From Dyella acidiphila (lineage in GTDB: Bacteria > Pseudomonadota > Gammaproteobacteria > Xanthomonadales > Rhodanobacteraceae), in NCBI RefSeq assembly GCF_014863405.1, contig NZ_JACZZA010000001.1:620001-684000 (forward strand): a stretch of 64,000 nucleotides of DNA. Reading direction: 5' to 3'. The notes beneath the pieces were generated by a model. That model did no database searches. It was given only the letters and a program-made list of their open reading frames with translations, and was not told the origin of the DNA. Of this stretch, positions 41,792 through 50,314 are shown one piece after another. A program made the translations under genes and the position numbers. Each line of letters opens with the position of its first letter. The stretch's first letter is position 1.

Positions 41792-42045
41792 GCGACAGGC
41801 GGAAAGGGTGCGGAAATGTTCGGCAGCGCCGAAAAAAGCAGGATTCTCATCACGCAATTATGGACGAAAACCGCTTGCTGCTTCAGCATATTGGGCATGC
41901 TCACCCCACCCTGCCAGCCCCACGCCAGCACGTGCGCGCAGCTGCCCTTGCAGTTCCACCAGGGGCCTGGAACTTCAAATAGCGGCCGCGTTCTGAATTC
42001 GTACCCGTATTGGTGTGTCATAATTCCGCGGATTGAGGCATGCCA
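41792..42045. promoter_or_regulatory. hpnA-squalene synthase divergent intergenic region
   Basis: This 254-bp gap must carry the promoters of hpnA and of the squalene-hopene operon. A GAGG site at 42035-42038 is seven bases from the ATG at 42046. No clear promoter boxes or operator could be assigned. Confidence 0.35.
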
Positions 42046-43215
42046 ATGATCGAATTCAACACTGCCCCCGCCCCCGCTGGCAGCGACCAGGCCGACGCCT
42101 ACCAGGATGCGATCCTGCCCAAGGTGTCGCGTACTTTCGCGCTGACCATCCCGCAGCTTCCGCCGGAACTGCGTCGCGCGGTTGCGAACGCCTATCTGCT
42201 CTGCCGCATCGCTGACACCATCGAAGACGAGCCGGCACTGTCGGCCGAACAGAAGCGCAGTTTCGAAAATGCCTTCGTCGATGCCGTCACGGGCGACACC
42301 GATGCGCAGGAAGTGGCCGACGACGTCGCGCCGCTGCTGTCGAACGAAACGCTGGAAGCCGAGCGCGACCTGATGCGCCGGCTGCCGCTGGTGCTCGAGG
42401 TCACGCGCAGCCTCGAACCGGCACAGCAGGCCTCGATCGTGAAGTGCCTGAAAATCATGTCGCACGGCATGCACGAATTTCAGCGCAAGGCCGGCCTGCA
42501 TGGCCTGCCCACGCTGCACGATCTGGATCGCTACTGCTACTGCGTCGCCGGCGTGGTCGGCGAAATGCTGACCGAGCTGTTCGTCGATTTCGAACCGGCG
42601 CTGGCTCCGCATCGCAACACCATGCTGCGCCTAGCGGTGTCCTTCGGTCAGGGCCTGCAGATGACCAACATCCTCAAGGACCAGTGGGAAGACCGCACGC
42701 GCGGTGCCTGCTGGCTGCCGCAGGACATGTTTGCGCGCCACGGCATCAAGCTGAGCGAGCTCAAATCCGGCAAGCAGAATGCCGGCTATGCCGCCACCAT
42801 GTCGGAGCTGGTCGGCATTGCGCATGCGCATCTGCGCCAGGCGCTGGATTACACCTTGCTGCTTCCGTCGCGCCACGCCGGCGTGCGCCGCTTCTGCCTG
42901 TGGGCGATCGGCATGGCCCTGCTCACCTTGCAGAATCTGCGCAACAACCTGGATTTCTCGGCCGGCACGCAGATCAAGATTTCGCGCAAGGCCGTCGCGC
43001 GCACCATTTTGTTCACCAAGCTGTTCGGCAAATCCAACGGCGCATTGCGCTGGCTGTTCGCGGTAACCGCACGCGGCCTGCCGCTGACGCCGCTCACCGC
43101 CGAATGGAGCGAACCGTCCACGCCTGCGCGCACCTGGCCGAAGCGTTCGATCCCGCATATCGCCGATATCGCCTGGCGCGAAACGGCGGATGCGCAAGAA
43201 GTGCATCATCCATGA
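42046..43215 (+). CDS. sqs: Squalene synthase, one-enzyme (eukaryote-like) type
   Basis: The 389-residue trans-isoprenyl diphosphate synthase has two Asp-rich motifs, Asp57-TIE-Asp61 (RIADTIEDEP) and NILKDQWEDRTRG. It also has the VSRTFALTIPQLP start, an RYCYCVAGVVGEML helix and GLQMTNILKD. These resemble the single-enzyme squalene synthase (farnesyl-diphosphate farnesyltransferase) more than the HpnC/HpnD pair. No hpnC, hpnD or hpnE is present beside it. The start at 42046 is preferred over the ATG six bases upstream because GAGG is then seven bases away. It overlaps the cyclase gene by ATGA. A presqualene diphosphate synthase role cannot be excluded from sequence alone. Confidence 0.82.
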   Translation: MIEFNTAPAPAGSDQADAYQDAILPKVSRTFALTIPQLPPELRRAVANAYLLCRIADTIEDEPALSAEQKRSFENAFVDAVTGDTDAQEVADDVAPLLSNETLEAERDLMRRLPLVLEVTRSLEPAQQASIVKCLKIMSHGMHEFQRKAGLHGLPTLHDLDRYCYCVAGVVGEMLTELFVDFEPALAPHRNTMLRLAVSFGQGLQMTNILKDQWEDRTRGACWLPQDMFARHGIKLSELKSGKQNAGYAATMSELVGIAHAHLRQALDYTLLLPSRHAGVRRFCLWAIGMALLTLQNLRNNLDFSAGTQIKISRKAVARTILFTKLFGKSNGALRWLFAVTARGLPLTPLTAEWSEPSTPARTWPKRSIPHIADIAWRETADAQEVHHP

Positions 43216-45197
43216 GTGCTTCGACGCCCCTGACCGCCGACGCCGCCAACGATCTGCTGCAGTCCCTCCAGAGCCACGGCCTGGACGAAGCGATCGAACG
43301 CGGCCGCGCTGCCTTGCTGGCGCGCCAGCAGCCGGACGGTCACTGGTGCTTCGAGCTGGAATCGGATGGCACCATCACTGCCGAATACATCCTGATGATG
43401 CATTTCCTCGACGAGATCGACGAGGTGCTGCAGGCGAAGATGGCGCGCTATCTGCGCGACACGCAAGAACGGCATGGGCATGGTGGCTGGGCGCAGTACT
43501 ACGGCGGCGAACTCGATCTGTCCGGCACGGTGAAGGCGTATTACGCCCTGAAGGCAGCCGGCGACAGTCCCGACGCCGAACACATGCGGATCGCACGCGA
43601 AGCCATTCTTGCGCGCGGCGGTGCGGCCAAGGCCAACGTATTCACGCGCATCCTGCTGGCGCTGTTCGAGCAGGTGCCCTGGCGCGCCACACCGTACGTG
43701 CCGGTGGAAATCATGCTGCTGCCGCGCTGGTTTCCGTTCCACATCGACAAGATGTCGTACTGGGCGCGCACCACGTTGGTGCCGCTGACCGTCCTGTGTT
43801 CGCTCAAGGCCAAGGCGATCAATCCGCGCAAGATCCATATTCGCGAATTGTTCGTCACGCCGCCCGAGCAGGAGCACCACTACTTCCTGCGCGGCGGCCT
43901 GCTCAACCGCACGTTCCTCGCGCTGGACAAGCTCGGCCGTTTCGCCGACCGCTTCATCCCGCGCAAGCTGCGCCAGCATGCGATCGACAAGGCAGTGGCG
44001 TGGTTCCTGCCGCGCATGAACGGCGAAGACGGCATCGGCGCGATTTTTCCGCCGATGGTCAACTGCCTCGAAGCGATGACCTTGCTGGGTTATCCCAAGG
44101 ATCACCCCGTACGCGAGACCTGCCTGCGTTCGATCCAGAAGCTGGTCGTGCATCGCGATCACCAGACCGCGTACTGCCAGCCCTGCGTGTCGCCGATCTG
44201 GGACACGGTGTGGAGCGCGCTGACCCTGATGCATACCAGCCAGGACGCCGGCACCCAGGACGCCATTGCCCAGGCCTGCGACTGGCTGATCTCCAAGCAG
44301 GAGCTGGAACTCAAGGGCGACTGGGCCGTGCAGGCGCCGGACCTGCCGCCGGGCGGCTGGGCGTTTCAGTACAACAATGCCTATTACCCCGATATTGACG
44401 ACACCGCGGTCGTCGCGGCGCTGCTGCATATCCAGGATCGCCGCCGCGGCGAATCGGGACGCCATCGCTTCAACACTGACCGCGCGATGGACTGGATGAT
44501 CGGCCTGCAGTCGAAGAACGGCGGCTTTGCCGCGTTCGATGCCGACAACACGCACTACCACCTCAACGCGATCCCGTTCGCCGATCATGGCGCCCTGCTT
44601 GATCCGCCGACCGAGGATGTCTCCGGCCGCGTCGCCGCCTGCCTGGGCGTGCTGGCGCGCCCGCAGGATGAGGCCAGCCTGCGCCGCTGCATCGACTACC
44701 TGCGCAGCACCCAGCTCGAAGACGGCAGCTGGTGGGGCCGCTGGGGCAGCAACTACATCTACGGCACCTGGAGCGTGCTGGCCGGCCTGGCGCTGGCCGG
44801 CGAGGATTCGCGCCAGCCTTATATCCGCAAGGCAATCGACTGGCTGCGCTCGCGCCAGCACGCCGACGGCGGCTGGGGCGAAACCAACGACAGCTACATC
44901 GATCCGGCCCTGCGCGGCCGCAACCACGGCGTGAGCACGCCGCAGACCACCGCCTGGGCACTGCTGGCGCAGCTGGCCTTCGGCGAGGTGCAGGCCGATT
45001 CGGTCAAGCGCGGCATCGCCTTCCTGCTGGCCAATCAGCAGGCCGATGGCGCGCTGGAAGGCTTGTGGTACCACCCCTCGCACAATGCGCCCGGCTTCCC
45101 GCGCGTGTACTACCTCAAGTACCACGGCTACACGGCGTATTTCCCGCTGTGGGCACTGTCCCGTTACCGCCAGCTGCAGCAGTCGGCCGCCGCTTGA
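43212..45197 (+). CDS. hpnF: Squalene-hopene cyclase
   Basis: The 661-residue enzyme cyclises squalene to hopene and diplopterol. The catalytic acid motif is Asp394-Ile-Asp396-Asp397 (YPDIDDTAVV). Many QW repeats are seen (for example QQPDGHWCFELE, GGWAFQYNN, SKNGGFAAFD, LEDGSWWGRWGSNYIYGTW, HADGGWGE, QADGALEGLWYHPS). Length is normal for the family. It starts at the ATG that overlaps the squalene synthase stop and is coupled to hpnG by a TTGA overlap. It is the central gene of the hopanoid pathway here. Confidence 0.98.
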   Translation: MSASTPLTADAANDLLQSLQSHGLDEAIERGRAALLARQQPDGHWCFELESDGTITAEYILMMHFLDEIDEVLQAKMARYLRDTQERHGHGGWAQYYGGELDLSGTVKAYYALKAAGDSPDAEHMRIAREAILARGGAAKANVFTRILLALFEQVPWRATPYVPVEIMLLPRWFPFHIDKMSYWARTTLVPLTVLCSLKAKAINPRKIHIRELFVTPPEQEHHYFLRGGLLNRTFLALDKLGRFADRFIPRKLRQHAIDKAVAWFLPRMNGEDGIGAIFPPMVNCLEAMTLLGYPKDHPVRETCLRSIQKLVVHRDHQTAYCQPCVSPIWDTVWSALTLMHTSQDAGTQDAIAQACDWLISKQELELKGDWAVQAPDLPPGGWAFQYNNAYYPDIDDTAVVAALLHIQDRRRGESGRHRFNTDRAMDWMIGLQSKNGGFAAFDADNTHYHLNAIPFADHGALLDPPTEDVSGRVAACLGVLARPQDEASLRRCIDYLRSTQLEDGSWWGRWGSNYIYGTWSVLAGLALAGEDSRQPYIRKAIDWLRSRQHADGGWGETNDSYIDPALRGRNHGVSTPQTTAWALLAQLAFGEVQADSVKRGIAFLLANQQADGALEGLWYHPSHNAPGFPRVYYLKYHGYTAYFPLWALSRYRQLQQSAAA

Positions 45198-45931
45198 GCC
45201 AGCGTCCAGCCAGCGGCGCGGTCGGCGTCGTGGTGGCGCTGGCCTCCGAAGCCAGGACGCTTACCCCGCAATCCGTGCAGACCGAGCGCAGCACGCCGCT
45301 CGGTACCGGCGCCATGTTGTGGCTGAGCGGCATGGGGCCGAGCGCGGCACGCCGCGCCGCCCAAGGATTAGCTGATGCCGGCGCCCAGGCGCTGGCTGTG
45401 TTCGGCGTCGCCGGCGCCTTGAATGGCCAGTTGCGCAACGGCGCGCTGCATTGCCCCCGGCAAGTGCTAGATGAGGATGGCCAGGTCCATGCGGTGGATG
45501 CGGGCTGGCATGCACGGCTGCAACGGCAATTGCATGGCATCGGTTTGCCACTGCATGCGGACGGCGCCTTGCTCAGCGTGCGGGCACCGCTGCTGACCGC
45601 CGCCGACAAGTCCGCGGCGCATGCGCGCTGCGCCGCGCTGGCGGTGGATATGGAGAGCGCCGCCGTGGCCGCCGTCGCGCATGAGCGCGGGCTGCCCTTG
45701 CTGGTGCTGCGCGCCATCGTCGACGAAGCCGGCGATGCCATTCCGGCCGCCCTGAACGACAGCGTCGACGCCTGGGGACGCCCGCGCACGCTTGGCCTGC
45801 TTGCCGCCCTGTGCCGCCACCCGTCGGTGCTGGCCGACCTGCCCCGTCTATACTCGCGCATGCAACGCGCCACCCTGGCCCTGCGCGCCGCCGCCAAGGT
45901 CGCCGGCCCCGCGCTGGCGTGGCCGGAGTAA
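45194..45931 (+). CDS. hpnG: Hopanoid phosphorylase HpnG (adenosylhopane nucleosidase)
   Basis: The 245-residue purine-nucleoside-phosphorylase-like enzyme removes adenine from adenosylhopane, giving the ribosylhopane intermediate that leads to bacteriohopanetetrol. Landmarks are GVVVALASEARTL, LWLSGMGPSAARRAAQGL, VFGVAGALNG and CAALAVDMESAAVAAVA (catalytic Met-Glu-Ser-Ala), then VLRAIVDEAGD. The TTG start overlaps the cyclase stop (TTGA). An internal GTG about 12 codons later is the alternative. Confidence 0.92.
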   Translation: MSQRPASGAVGVVVALASEARTLTPQSVQTERSTPLGTGAMLWLSGMGPSAARRAAQGLADAGAQALAVFGVAGALNGQLRNGALHCPRQVLDEDGQVHAVDAGWHARLQRQLHGIGLPLHADGALLSVRAPLLTAADKSAAHARCAALAVDMESAAVAAVAHERGLPLLVLRAIVDEAGDAIPAALNDSVDAWGRPRTLGLLAALCRHPSVLADLPRLYSRMQRATLALRAAAKVAGPALAWPE

Positions 45932-45987
45932 GTCGCGTTTTTTCGTTTCGCCGCGACCGCGGCAATGTCCTACCGGAGAACTCGCTG

Positions 45988-46350
45988 ATGTCCCTGCGTC
46001 GTCATATTGGAAGCTTCGTGGTTGCTGCGGTCTGCGCAGTGGCCAGCATGTCCGCATCCGCCCATGCCATCCTCACCGACAGCACCCCCAAGCCGAACGG
46101 CACGCTGGCCGCCGGCCATGTGGCGATGGTGTTCAAGTACAACAGCAAGATCGACCAGCACCGCTCGCGCATCACCCTGGTCAAGGCCGACAAGAGCGAG
46201 AGCGTGCTGACCATCGTCACCGACGGCAGCAAGCCCAACGAACTGGATACCAGCGCCGATCTCGCGCCGGGCAGCTACACCATTCGCTGGCAAGCGCTGG
46301 CGCTGGACGGCCATATCACCCGCGGCGACGTGCCGTTTACGGTGAAGTAA
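45988..46350 (+). CDS. copC: Copper-resistance protein CopC-like
   Basis: The 120-residue periplasmic protein has a signal peptide (MSLRRHIGSFVVAAVCAVASMSASA) followed immediately by His at the mature N-terminus (HAILTDSTPKPNG). This is the CopC/YobA arrangement in which the N-terminal His and a later Asp/His bind Cu(II). The C-terminal YTIRWQALALDGHITRGDVPFTVK-like ending is typical (residues ~97-120). It is 56 bp after hpnG and 85 bp before copD on the same strand. Confidence 0.92.
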   Translation: MSLRRHIGSFVVAAVCAVASMSASAHAILTDSTPKPNGTLAAGHVAMVFKYNSKIDQHRSRITLVKADKSESVLTIVTDGSKPNELDTSADLAPGSYTIRWQALALDGHITRGDVPFTVK

Positions 46351-46371
46351 GCACGTCGTCTGCTGCCCACT

Positions 46372-46400
46372 GTCATCCCGGTGCATGGCATCGGGATGAC
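46372..46400. repeat. REP-like palindrome between copC and copD
   Basis: GTCATCCCG / CGGGATGAC arms with an 11-base loop, related in sequence to the palindrome at 20663. It lies within an otherwise tightly spaced gene pair and may tune copC versus copD mRNA. Confidence 0.55.
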
Positions 46401-46435
46401 CCACTTCGACCGCTTCCCATCCTGAGCAATTCCTC

Positions 46436-48091
46436 GTGGAACTACTCGTCGATATCTTCGGCTACCTGAGCATCATCCTGCACGGCATCACCATCGTCGC
46501 GCAGTCGATGACGCTGGGCGGCATTCTGTTTCTGGTGTTCCTGGCACGCCCGTTTGCGCATCTGCTGCAGCAAGGCGCCGACCTGGAACAGCGCATCACG
46601 CGCCTGACTATCTATAGCGCGATCGGCCTGGTGCTGGCCGAAATCGCCGGGGTCGGGCTGCAAGTGGCGGTGGTGATGTCCACCGTCGACCTGGGCTTTT
46701 TCGACGTGATGCAGGCGCCGTTCGCGATCGCCGGCACGGTCAAGATCCTCTGCGCGCTGCTGTTGATTCCGTGCCTGGGCAAGCGCGTGGCAGCCAGTCC
46801 GCTGTCGGCGTTGTTGCCGCTGCTGATCGGCGCGGCGGAACTGACCGCCGCCACCTTCACCACCCACGCCTATGCGCGCCTGAGCGACAACATGCTGCTG
46901 TTGTTGGTGGAAGGCCTGCATCAGTTCGGCGCAGCCATCTGGGTAGGTGCGATCCCATGCTTCGTGCTGGCGCTGGGCCGGCTGCATGACAGCAACAGCT
47001 GGCGCCTGGTCGGCGCGCGCTTTTCGCGCATGTCGATGATCGGCGTGGCCAGCATCGTGATATCCGGCGCGGTGATGAGCCTGTTCTATATCGGCAGCGT
47101 GCAGGGCTTCTACGGCACCGCGTATGGCGTGATGGTTGGCGCGAAGATCGCCATGTTCCTCGCCCTGCTCGCGCTGGGCGCCGGCAACCTGATGGTGACC
47201 GAGCGTCTGCGCAAGAACCAGGACACCTCGGTGATCCGCCTGCGCCGCTTCGCCGAAGTGGAAATCGGCATCGGCTTCACCATCTTCTTCGCTGCCGCAT
47301 CGCTGACCTCGGTGCCGCCGGCGGTAGACCTCACCGCCGACCGCGTCACGCTGCACGAAATCGCTGTGCGCAACGCGCCGGCATGGCCGCGCCTGAGCTC
47401 GCCCGATCACGACAAACTCGCGATCTCGGAAATGCAGGCGGGCCTGAACAAGGAAGCCGAACAGCGCGGCCAGGCCGCGGCACAGGCCAACGTGCCGGGC
47501 TCGGGCGTATTGCCGCCGCGCAATGCCGACGATATCGCCTGGTCCGAATACAACCATCACTGGGCCGGCATCTTCGTCTTGCTGATCGGCCTGCTGGCCC
47601 TGCTCAATCGCGCCGGCGTGGGATGGCTCAAACACTGGCCGCTGCTGTTCCTGCTGATGGCCGGCTTCCTGCTGGTGCGCTCCGATCCCGAAGTGTGGCC
47701 GATGGGCAGCGAAGGATTCTGGGTGGCATGGCGCGACGTGGAAGTGGCGCAGCATCGCTTCTTCGTGGCGCTGATCATCCTGTTCGGGGTATTCGAGTGG
47801 GCCGTGCGCACCGGTCATCTGCGCAATCAGAAGGCCGCGCTGGTGTTTCCGCTGCTGGTGGCGGTGGGCGGCGCGATGCTGCTGACCCACAGCCACCAGA
47901 TTTCCAATGTGAAGGATCAGCTGCTGATCGAGCTGACCCATACCCCGTTGGCGCTGGCCGGCGTGGCGGCAGGCTGGGCGCGCTGGCTGGAACTGCGCCT
48001 GCCCGGTCGTGGCGGCCGCATCGCCGGCTGGGTATGGCCGATCTGCTTCATGCTGGTGGGCGTGATCCTGCTCTGGTACCGCGAAGCCTGA
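46436..48091 (+). CDS. copD: Copper-resistance membrane protein CopD-like
   Basis: The 551-residue inner-membrane protein with about a dozen hydrophobic segments has CopD-domain features. These are LMLL-type helices with conserved His in LVEGLHQFGAAIWVGAIPCF and LTTHAYARLSDN-like segments, and a second domain with YNHHWAGIFVLLIGL and LLTHSHQISNV. These His residues suggest metal or heme sites. It is thought to move copper across the inner membrane together with CopC. It starts at GTG. Compared with the shorter PcoD type, it carries an additional C-terminal half like the long CopD proteins. Confidence 0.85.
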   Translation: MELLVDIFGYLSIILHGITIVAQSMTLGGILFLVFLARPFAHLLQQGADLEQRITRLTIYSAIGLVLAEIAGVGLQVAVVMSTVDLGFFDVMQAPFAIAGTVKILCALLLIPCLGKRVAASPLSALLPLLIGAAELTAATFTTHAYARLSDNMLLLLVEGLHQFGAAIWVGAIPCFVLALGRLHDSNSWRLVGARFSRMSMIGVASIVISGAVMSLFYIGSVQGFYGTAYGVMVGAKIAMFLALLALGAGNLMVTERLRKNQDTSVIRLRRFAEVEIGIGFTIFFAAASLTSVPPAVDLTADRVTLHEIAVRNAPAWPRLSSPDHDKLAISEMQAGLNKEAEQRGQAAAQANVPGSGVLPPRNADDIAWSEYNHHWAGIFVLLIGLLALLNRAGVGWLKHWPLLFLLMAGFLLVRSDPEVWPMGSEGFWVAWRDVEVAQHRFFVALIILFGVFEWAVRTGHLRNQKAALVFPLLVAVGGAMLLTHSHQISNVKDQLLIELTHTPLALAGVAAGWARWLELRLPGRGGRIAGWVWPICFMLVGVILLWYREA

Positions 48092-48112
48092 GCTGCGGTA
48101 CGGCTGCCATAC

Positions 48113-48150
48113 CGAGGGGCGGGCAAGACGCGGGTCTTGCCCGCCCCTCG
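48113..48150 (+). terminator. Terminator hairpin after copD
   Basis: A very strong 17-bp perfect stem (CGAGGGGCGGGCAAGAC and its complement) with a four-base GCGG loop lies 21 bases after the copD stop. The following T-run is weak (CCGTTTA), but the stem is long enough to end or protect the hopanoid-cop transcript. Confidence 0.72.
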
Positions 48151-48245
48151 CCGTTTATGCCGACGCTATACACCATGGCGCACAGGCGATAGCGCTGCCC
48201 GCGATGTTAAAATCGCCCGATTACTGCACCCTGCCCGGACCTTGC

Positions 48246-49145
48246 ATGAGCTCGACTTCCACCACCGCCGCCTTCGATACCCGCGTATCCGCCTATCTGC
48301 AGCGGCTGGAGCGCAGCATGGATGCCATCCTGCCGCCCGCTTCCACCGATCCGCAACGCCTGCACGAAGCACTCCGCTATGCCTGCGAAGGCGGCAAGCA
48401 TCTGCGTGCGCTGATGGTGTATGCAGCCGGCGAAACGCTGGGCGTCGATGCCGAGCGCCTGGATGCGGCGGCCTGTGCGGTGGAACTGATCCACGCCTAT
48501 TCGCTGGTGCACGACGACCTGCCTGGCATGGACAACGATGATCTGCGCCGCGGACGTCCGACCGTGCACAAGGCTTACGACGAAGCCACCGCCATCCTGG
48601 TCGGCGACGCGCTGCAGACTTCGGCGTTCGAAGTGCTCGCCATCTCTGCGGCACTGGACGATGCACAGAAAGTGCAGATGATCCGCGCACTCGCCCTCGC
48701 CGCCGGCTCGCTCGGCATGGTCGGCGGCCAGGCGGTGGATATGGCGTCGGAGAACCTGACGCTGACGCTCGCGCAGCTCGAATCGCTGCATGCGCGCAAG
48801 ACCGGCGCCTTGATCCTGGTTACCTGCCAGCTTGCCGCCATTGCAGCGAACGCATCGGAAACGGTACGCAACACCCTGGAGCATTACGGACGCTGCATCG
48901 GGCTGGCCTTCCAGATCCAGGACGATGTACTGGACCAGATCGCCGACACCGCCACACTCGGCAAGACCGCCGGCAAGGATCTGGCACAGCACAAATCCAC
49001 CTTCCCGTCCCTGCTCGGCCTGGAGCAGGCGCAGCAGCGCGCGCATGCGTTGTTCGACGAAGCGCGCAACGCCGCGCGCAGCATTTCCGGCCATGCCGAT
49101 GCCTTGCTGTGGCTGGCCGATCATATTCAGCAGCGCGATCACTGA
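48246..49145 (+). CDS. ispA: Farnesyl diphosphate synthase
   Basis: The 299-residue trans-prenyltransferase condenses DMAPP with two IPP to give FPP, the substrate of squalene synthase. It has the first Asp-rich motif HDDLPGMDNDDLRRGRPT (from Asp90), the second FQIQDDVLD, and GKHLRALMVY. The start is the ATG giving MSSTSTTAAFD. In many proteobacteria it lies between xseB and dxs. Neither is adjacent here, and dxs absence fits the use of the mevalonate route. It is followed by an intrinsic terminator. Confidence 0.95.
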   Translation: MSSTSTTAAFDTRVSAYLQRLERSMDAILPPASTDPQRLHEALRYACEGGKHLRALMVYAAGETLGVDAERLDAAACAVELIHAYSLVHDDLPGMDNDDLRRGRPTVHKAYDEATAILVGDALQTSAFEVLAISAALDDAQKVQMIRALALAAGSLGMVGGQAVDMASENLTLTLAQLESLHARKTGALILVTCQLAAIAANASETVRNTLEHYGRCIGLAFQIQDDVLDQIADTATLGKTAGKDLAQHKSTFPSLLGLEQAQQRAHALFDEARNAARSISGHADALLWLADHIQQRDH

Positions 49146-49169
49146 CCGCAGCGCATTCCGTCGGTCGAC

Positions 49170-49206
49170 AAAAAAAAGCAGCTGTGCGCAGGCACAGCTG
49201 CTTTTT
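49170..49206. terminator. Bidirectional intrinsic terminator
   Basis: GCAGCTGTGC / GCACAGCTGC stem with a GCAG loop, preceded by eight A and followed by five T residues. It ends ispA (plus) and the convergent hypothetical gene (minus). Confidence 0.93.
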
Positions 49207-49222
49207 GTTTTTCAACGCGAGC

Positions 49223-49573
49223 TCAGGCCGGGCGTACGTCGTGCAACTGCCACTGTGCACCGATCAACCAGTTCAGGCGCTGGCGCACGATACTCATCGG
49301 CAGGCTGCTGACCACTTCCACTTCGGTATGCAGATCCACCGCCTTGGCACTTACGCTGGCCAGCTGATCGGTCAGCCCAAGCCGCTCGTCGACGTCATCC
49401 GGATCGGGCTGCAAGGCACGCCAGCGCTGAAACAGCAGCGGGCTGCGCAAGGCTTCCTGCAGCGCCGCCGCGAAGTCGTTCGGACCGGCGCCGTCATAGC
49501 TCAACGCAGCCTGCGCGCCGCGCGCATGGGCAAGATCCTGGATCTGGATGTAGTAGCGGCTGCGGTTGGTCAT
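49223..49573 (-). CDS. Small conserved-looking hypothetical protein
   Basis: The 116-residue soluble protein starts MTNRSRYYIQIQDLAHARG. It contains SYDGAGPNDFAAALQEALRSPLLFQRWRA and then an acidic stretch PDPDDVDERLGLTDQ, ending WLIGAQWQLHDVRPA. I do not recognise a domain. Codon use and third-position GC match neighbouring genes, and it has its own terminator on the 3' side. It lies 63 bp downstream of bioD on the same strand. No function is proposed. Confidence 0.75.
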   Translation of the reverse strand: MTNRSRYYIQIQDLAHARGAQAALSYDGAGPNDFAAALQEALRSPLLFQRWRALQPDPDDVDERLGLTDQLASVSAKAVDLHTEVEVVSSLPMSIVRQRLNWLIGAQWQLHDVRPA

Positions 49574-49636
49574 AAAAGCTCCCGTTGGCTGACCGTATGC
49601 ATCGGGCACCGATCCGCCGGTCCCGGTTCCTGTGCT

Positions 49637-50314
49637 TCAAAGCGCGAGCGCTGCGCAATCGAGCAGATTGGCGGCCGACGCCGGCGCGACACCATGCGGC
49701 AGGATGCCCAGGCATGGTGCCGGCAGCAGCGTGCGCAGCGTGTGGATATTCTCCTCCACCGCGGCCATCTGCGGATCGACACGGTTCCCAATCCAGCCAA
49801 CCAGCCGGCAACCGTCCGCCACAATGGCTTCCGCGGTCAGCAAAGCGTGACTGAGGCAGCCTAGACGCAGGCCCACCACCAGCACTACCGGCAAATTCCA
49901 GGAACGGGCGATATCCGACGCAAACAGCTCCGCCGCCAGCGGCACGCGCCAACCGCCTACGCCTTCGACTACCACGGTGTCGTAGCGCGCGCTCAATGCA
50001 TCGAAGGCGGTACGCAGCGGCGGCAGTGCAATCGTCACACCCTCATGCGCCGCCGCGAGATGCGGCGACAACGGATCGCGCAAGGCCAGCGGATTGACCT
50101 CGGTGTAAGCAGGCGCCGGCAAGCCGGTAGCCTCCAGCAAGGCGAGCGCATCTTCGTTGCGCAGACCGTCGGGAGTTTCAACGCAGCCACTGGCAACCGG
50201 CTTCATCCCGCACACCGTGCGTCCGTTTGCGCGCAAGGCGTGAATCAAGCTGCACGCCGAATGGGTCTTGCCGATGCCGGTATCGGTACCGGCGACAAAC
50301 AGGGCGGTCTTCAC
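49637..50314 (-). CDS. bioD: Dethiobiotin synthetase
   Basis: The 225-residue P-loop enzyme closes the ureido ring of biotin's precursor from 7,8-diaminopelargonate, CO2 and ATP. It has the N-terminal VAGTDTGIGKTHSACSLIHAL, GMKPVASGC, VVEGVGGWRVPLA and LVVGLRLGCLSHALLTAEAI. It starts at GTG, overlapping the stop of the TMEM175-like gene (GTGA). No other biotin genes are adjacent in this window. Confidence 0.95.
   Translation of the reverse strand: MKTALFVAGTDTGIGKTHSACSLIHALRANGRTVCGMKPVASGCVETPDGLRNEDALALLEATGLPAPAYTEVNPLALRDPLSPHLAAAHEGVTIALPPLRTAFDALSARYDTVVVEGVGGWRVPLAAELFASDIARSWNLPVVLVVGLRLGCLSHALLTAEAIVADGCRLVGWIGNRVDPQMAAVEENIHTLRTLLPAPCLGILPHGVAPASAANLLDCAALAL

Noticed and set aside
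42444-43211. Possible N-terminal extension of the cyclase making a 917-residue synthase-cyclase fusion
   Set aside because: The extension overlaps the squalene synthase gene in another frame and is Arg/His-rich noise. The ATG at 43212 in an ATGA overlap gives the normal cyclase N-terminus.
43206-45125. Long open frame antisense to squalene-hopene cyclase, and similar ones antisense to the HMG-CoA reductase fusion (29979-32111) and to slt (57875-59020)
   Set aside because: All lie over well-supported genes, translate to compositionally biased sequence and lack ribosome sites.
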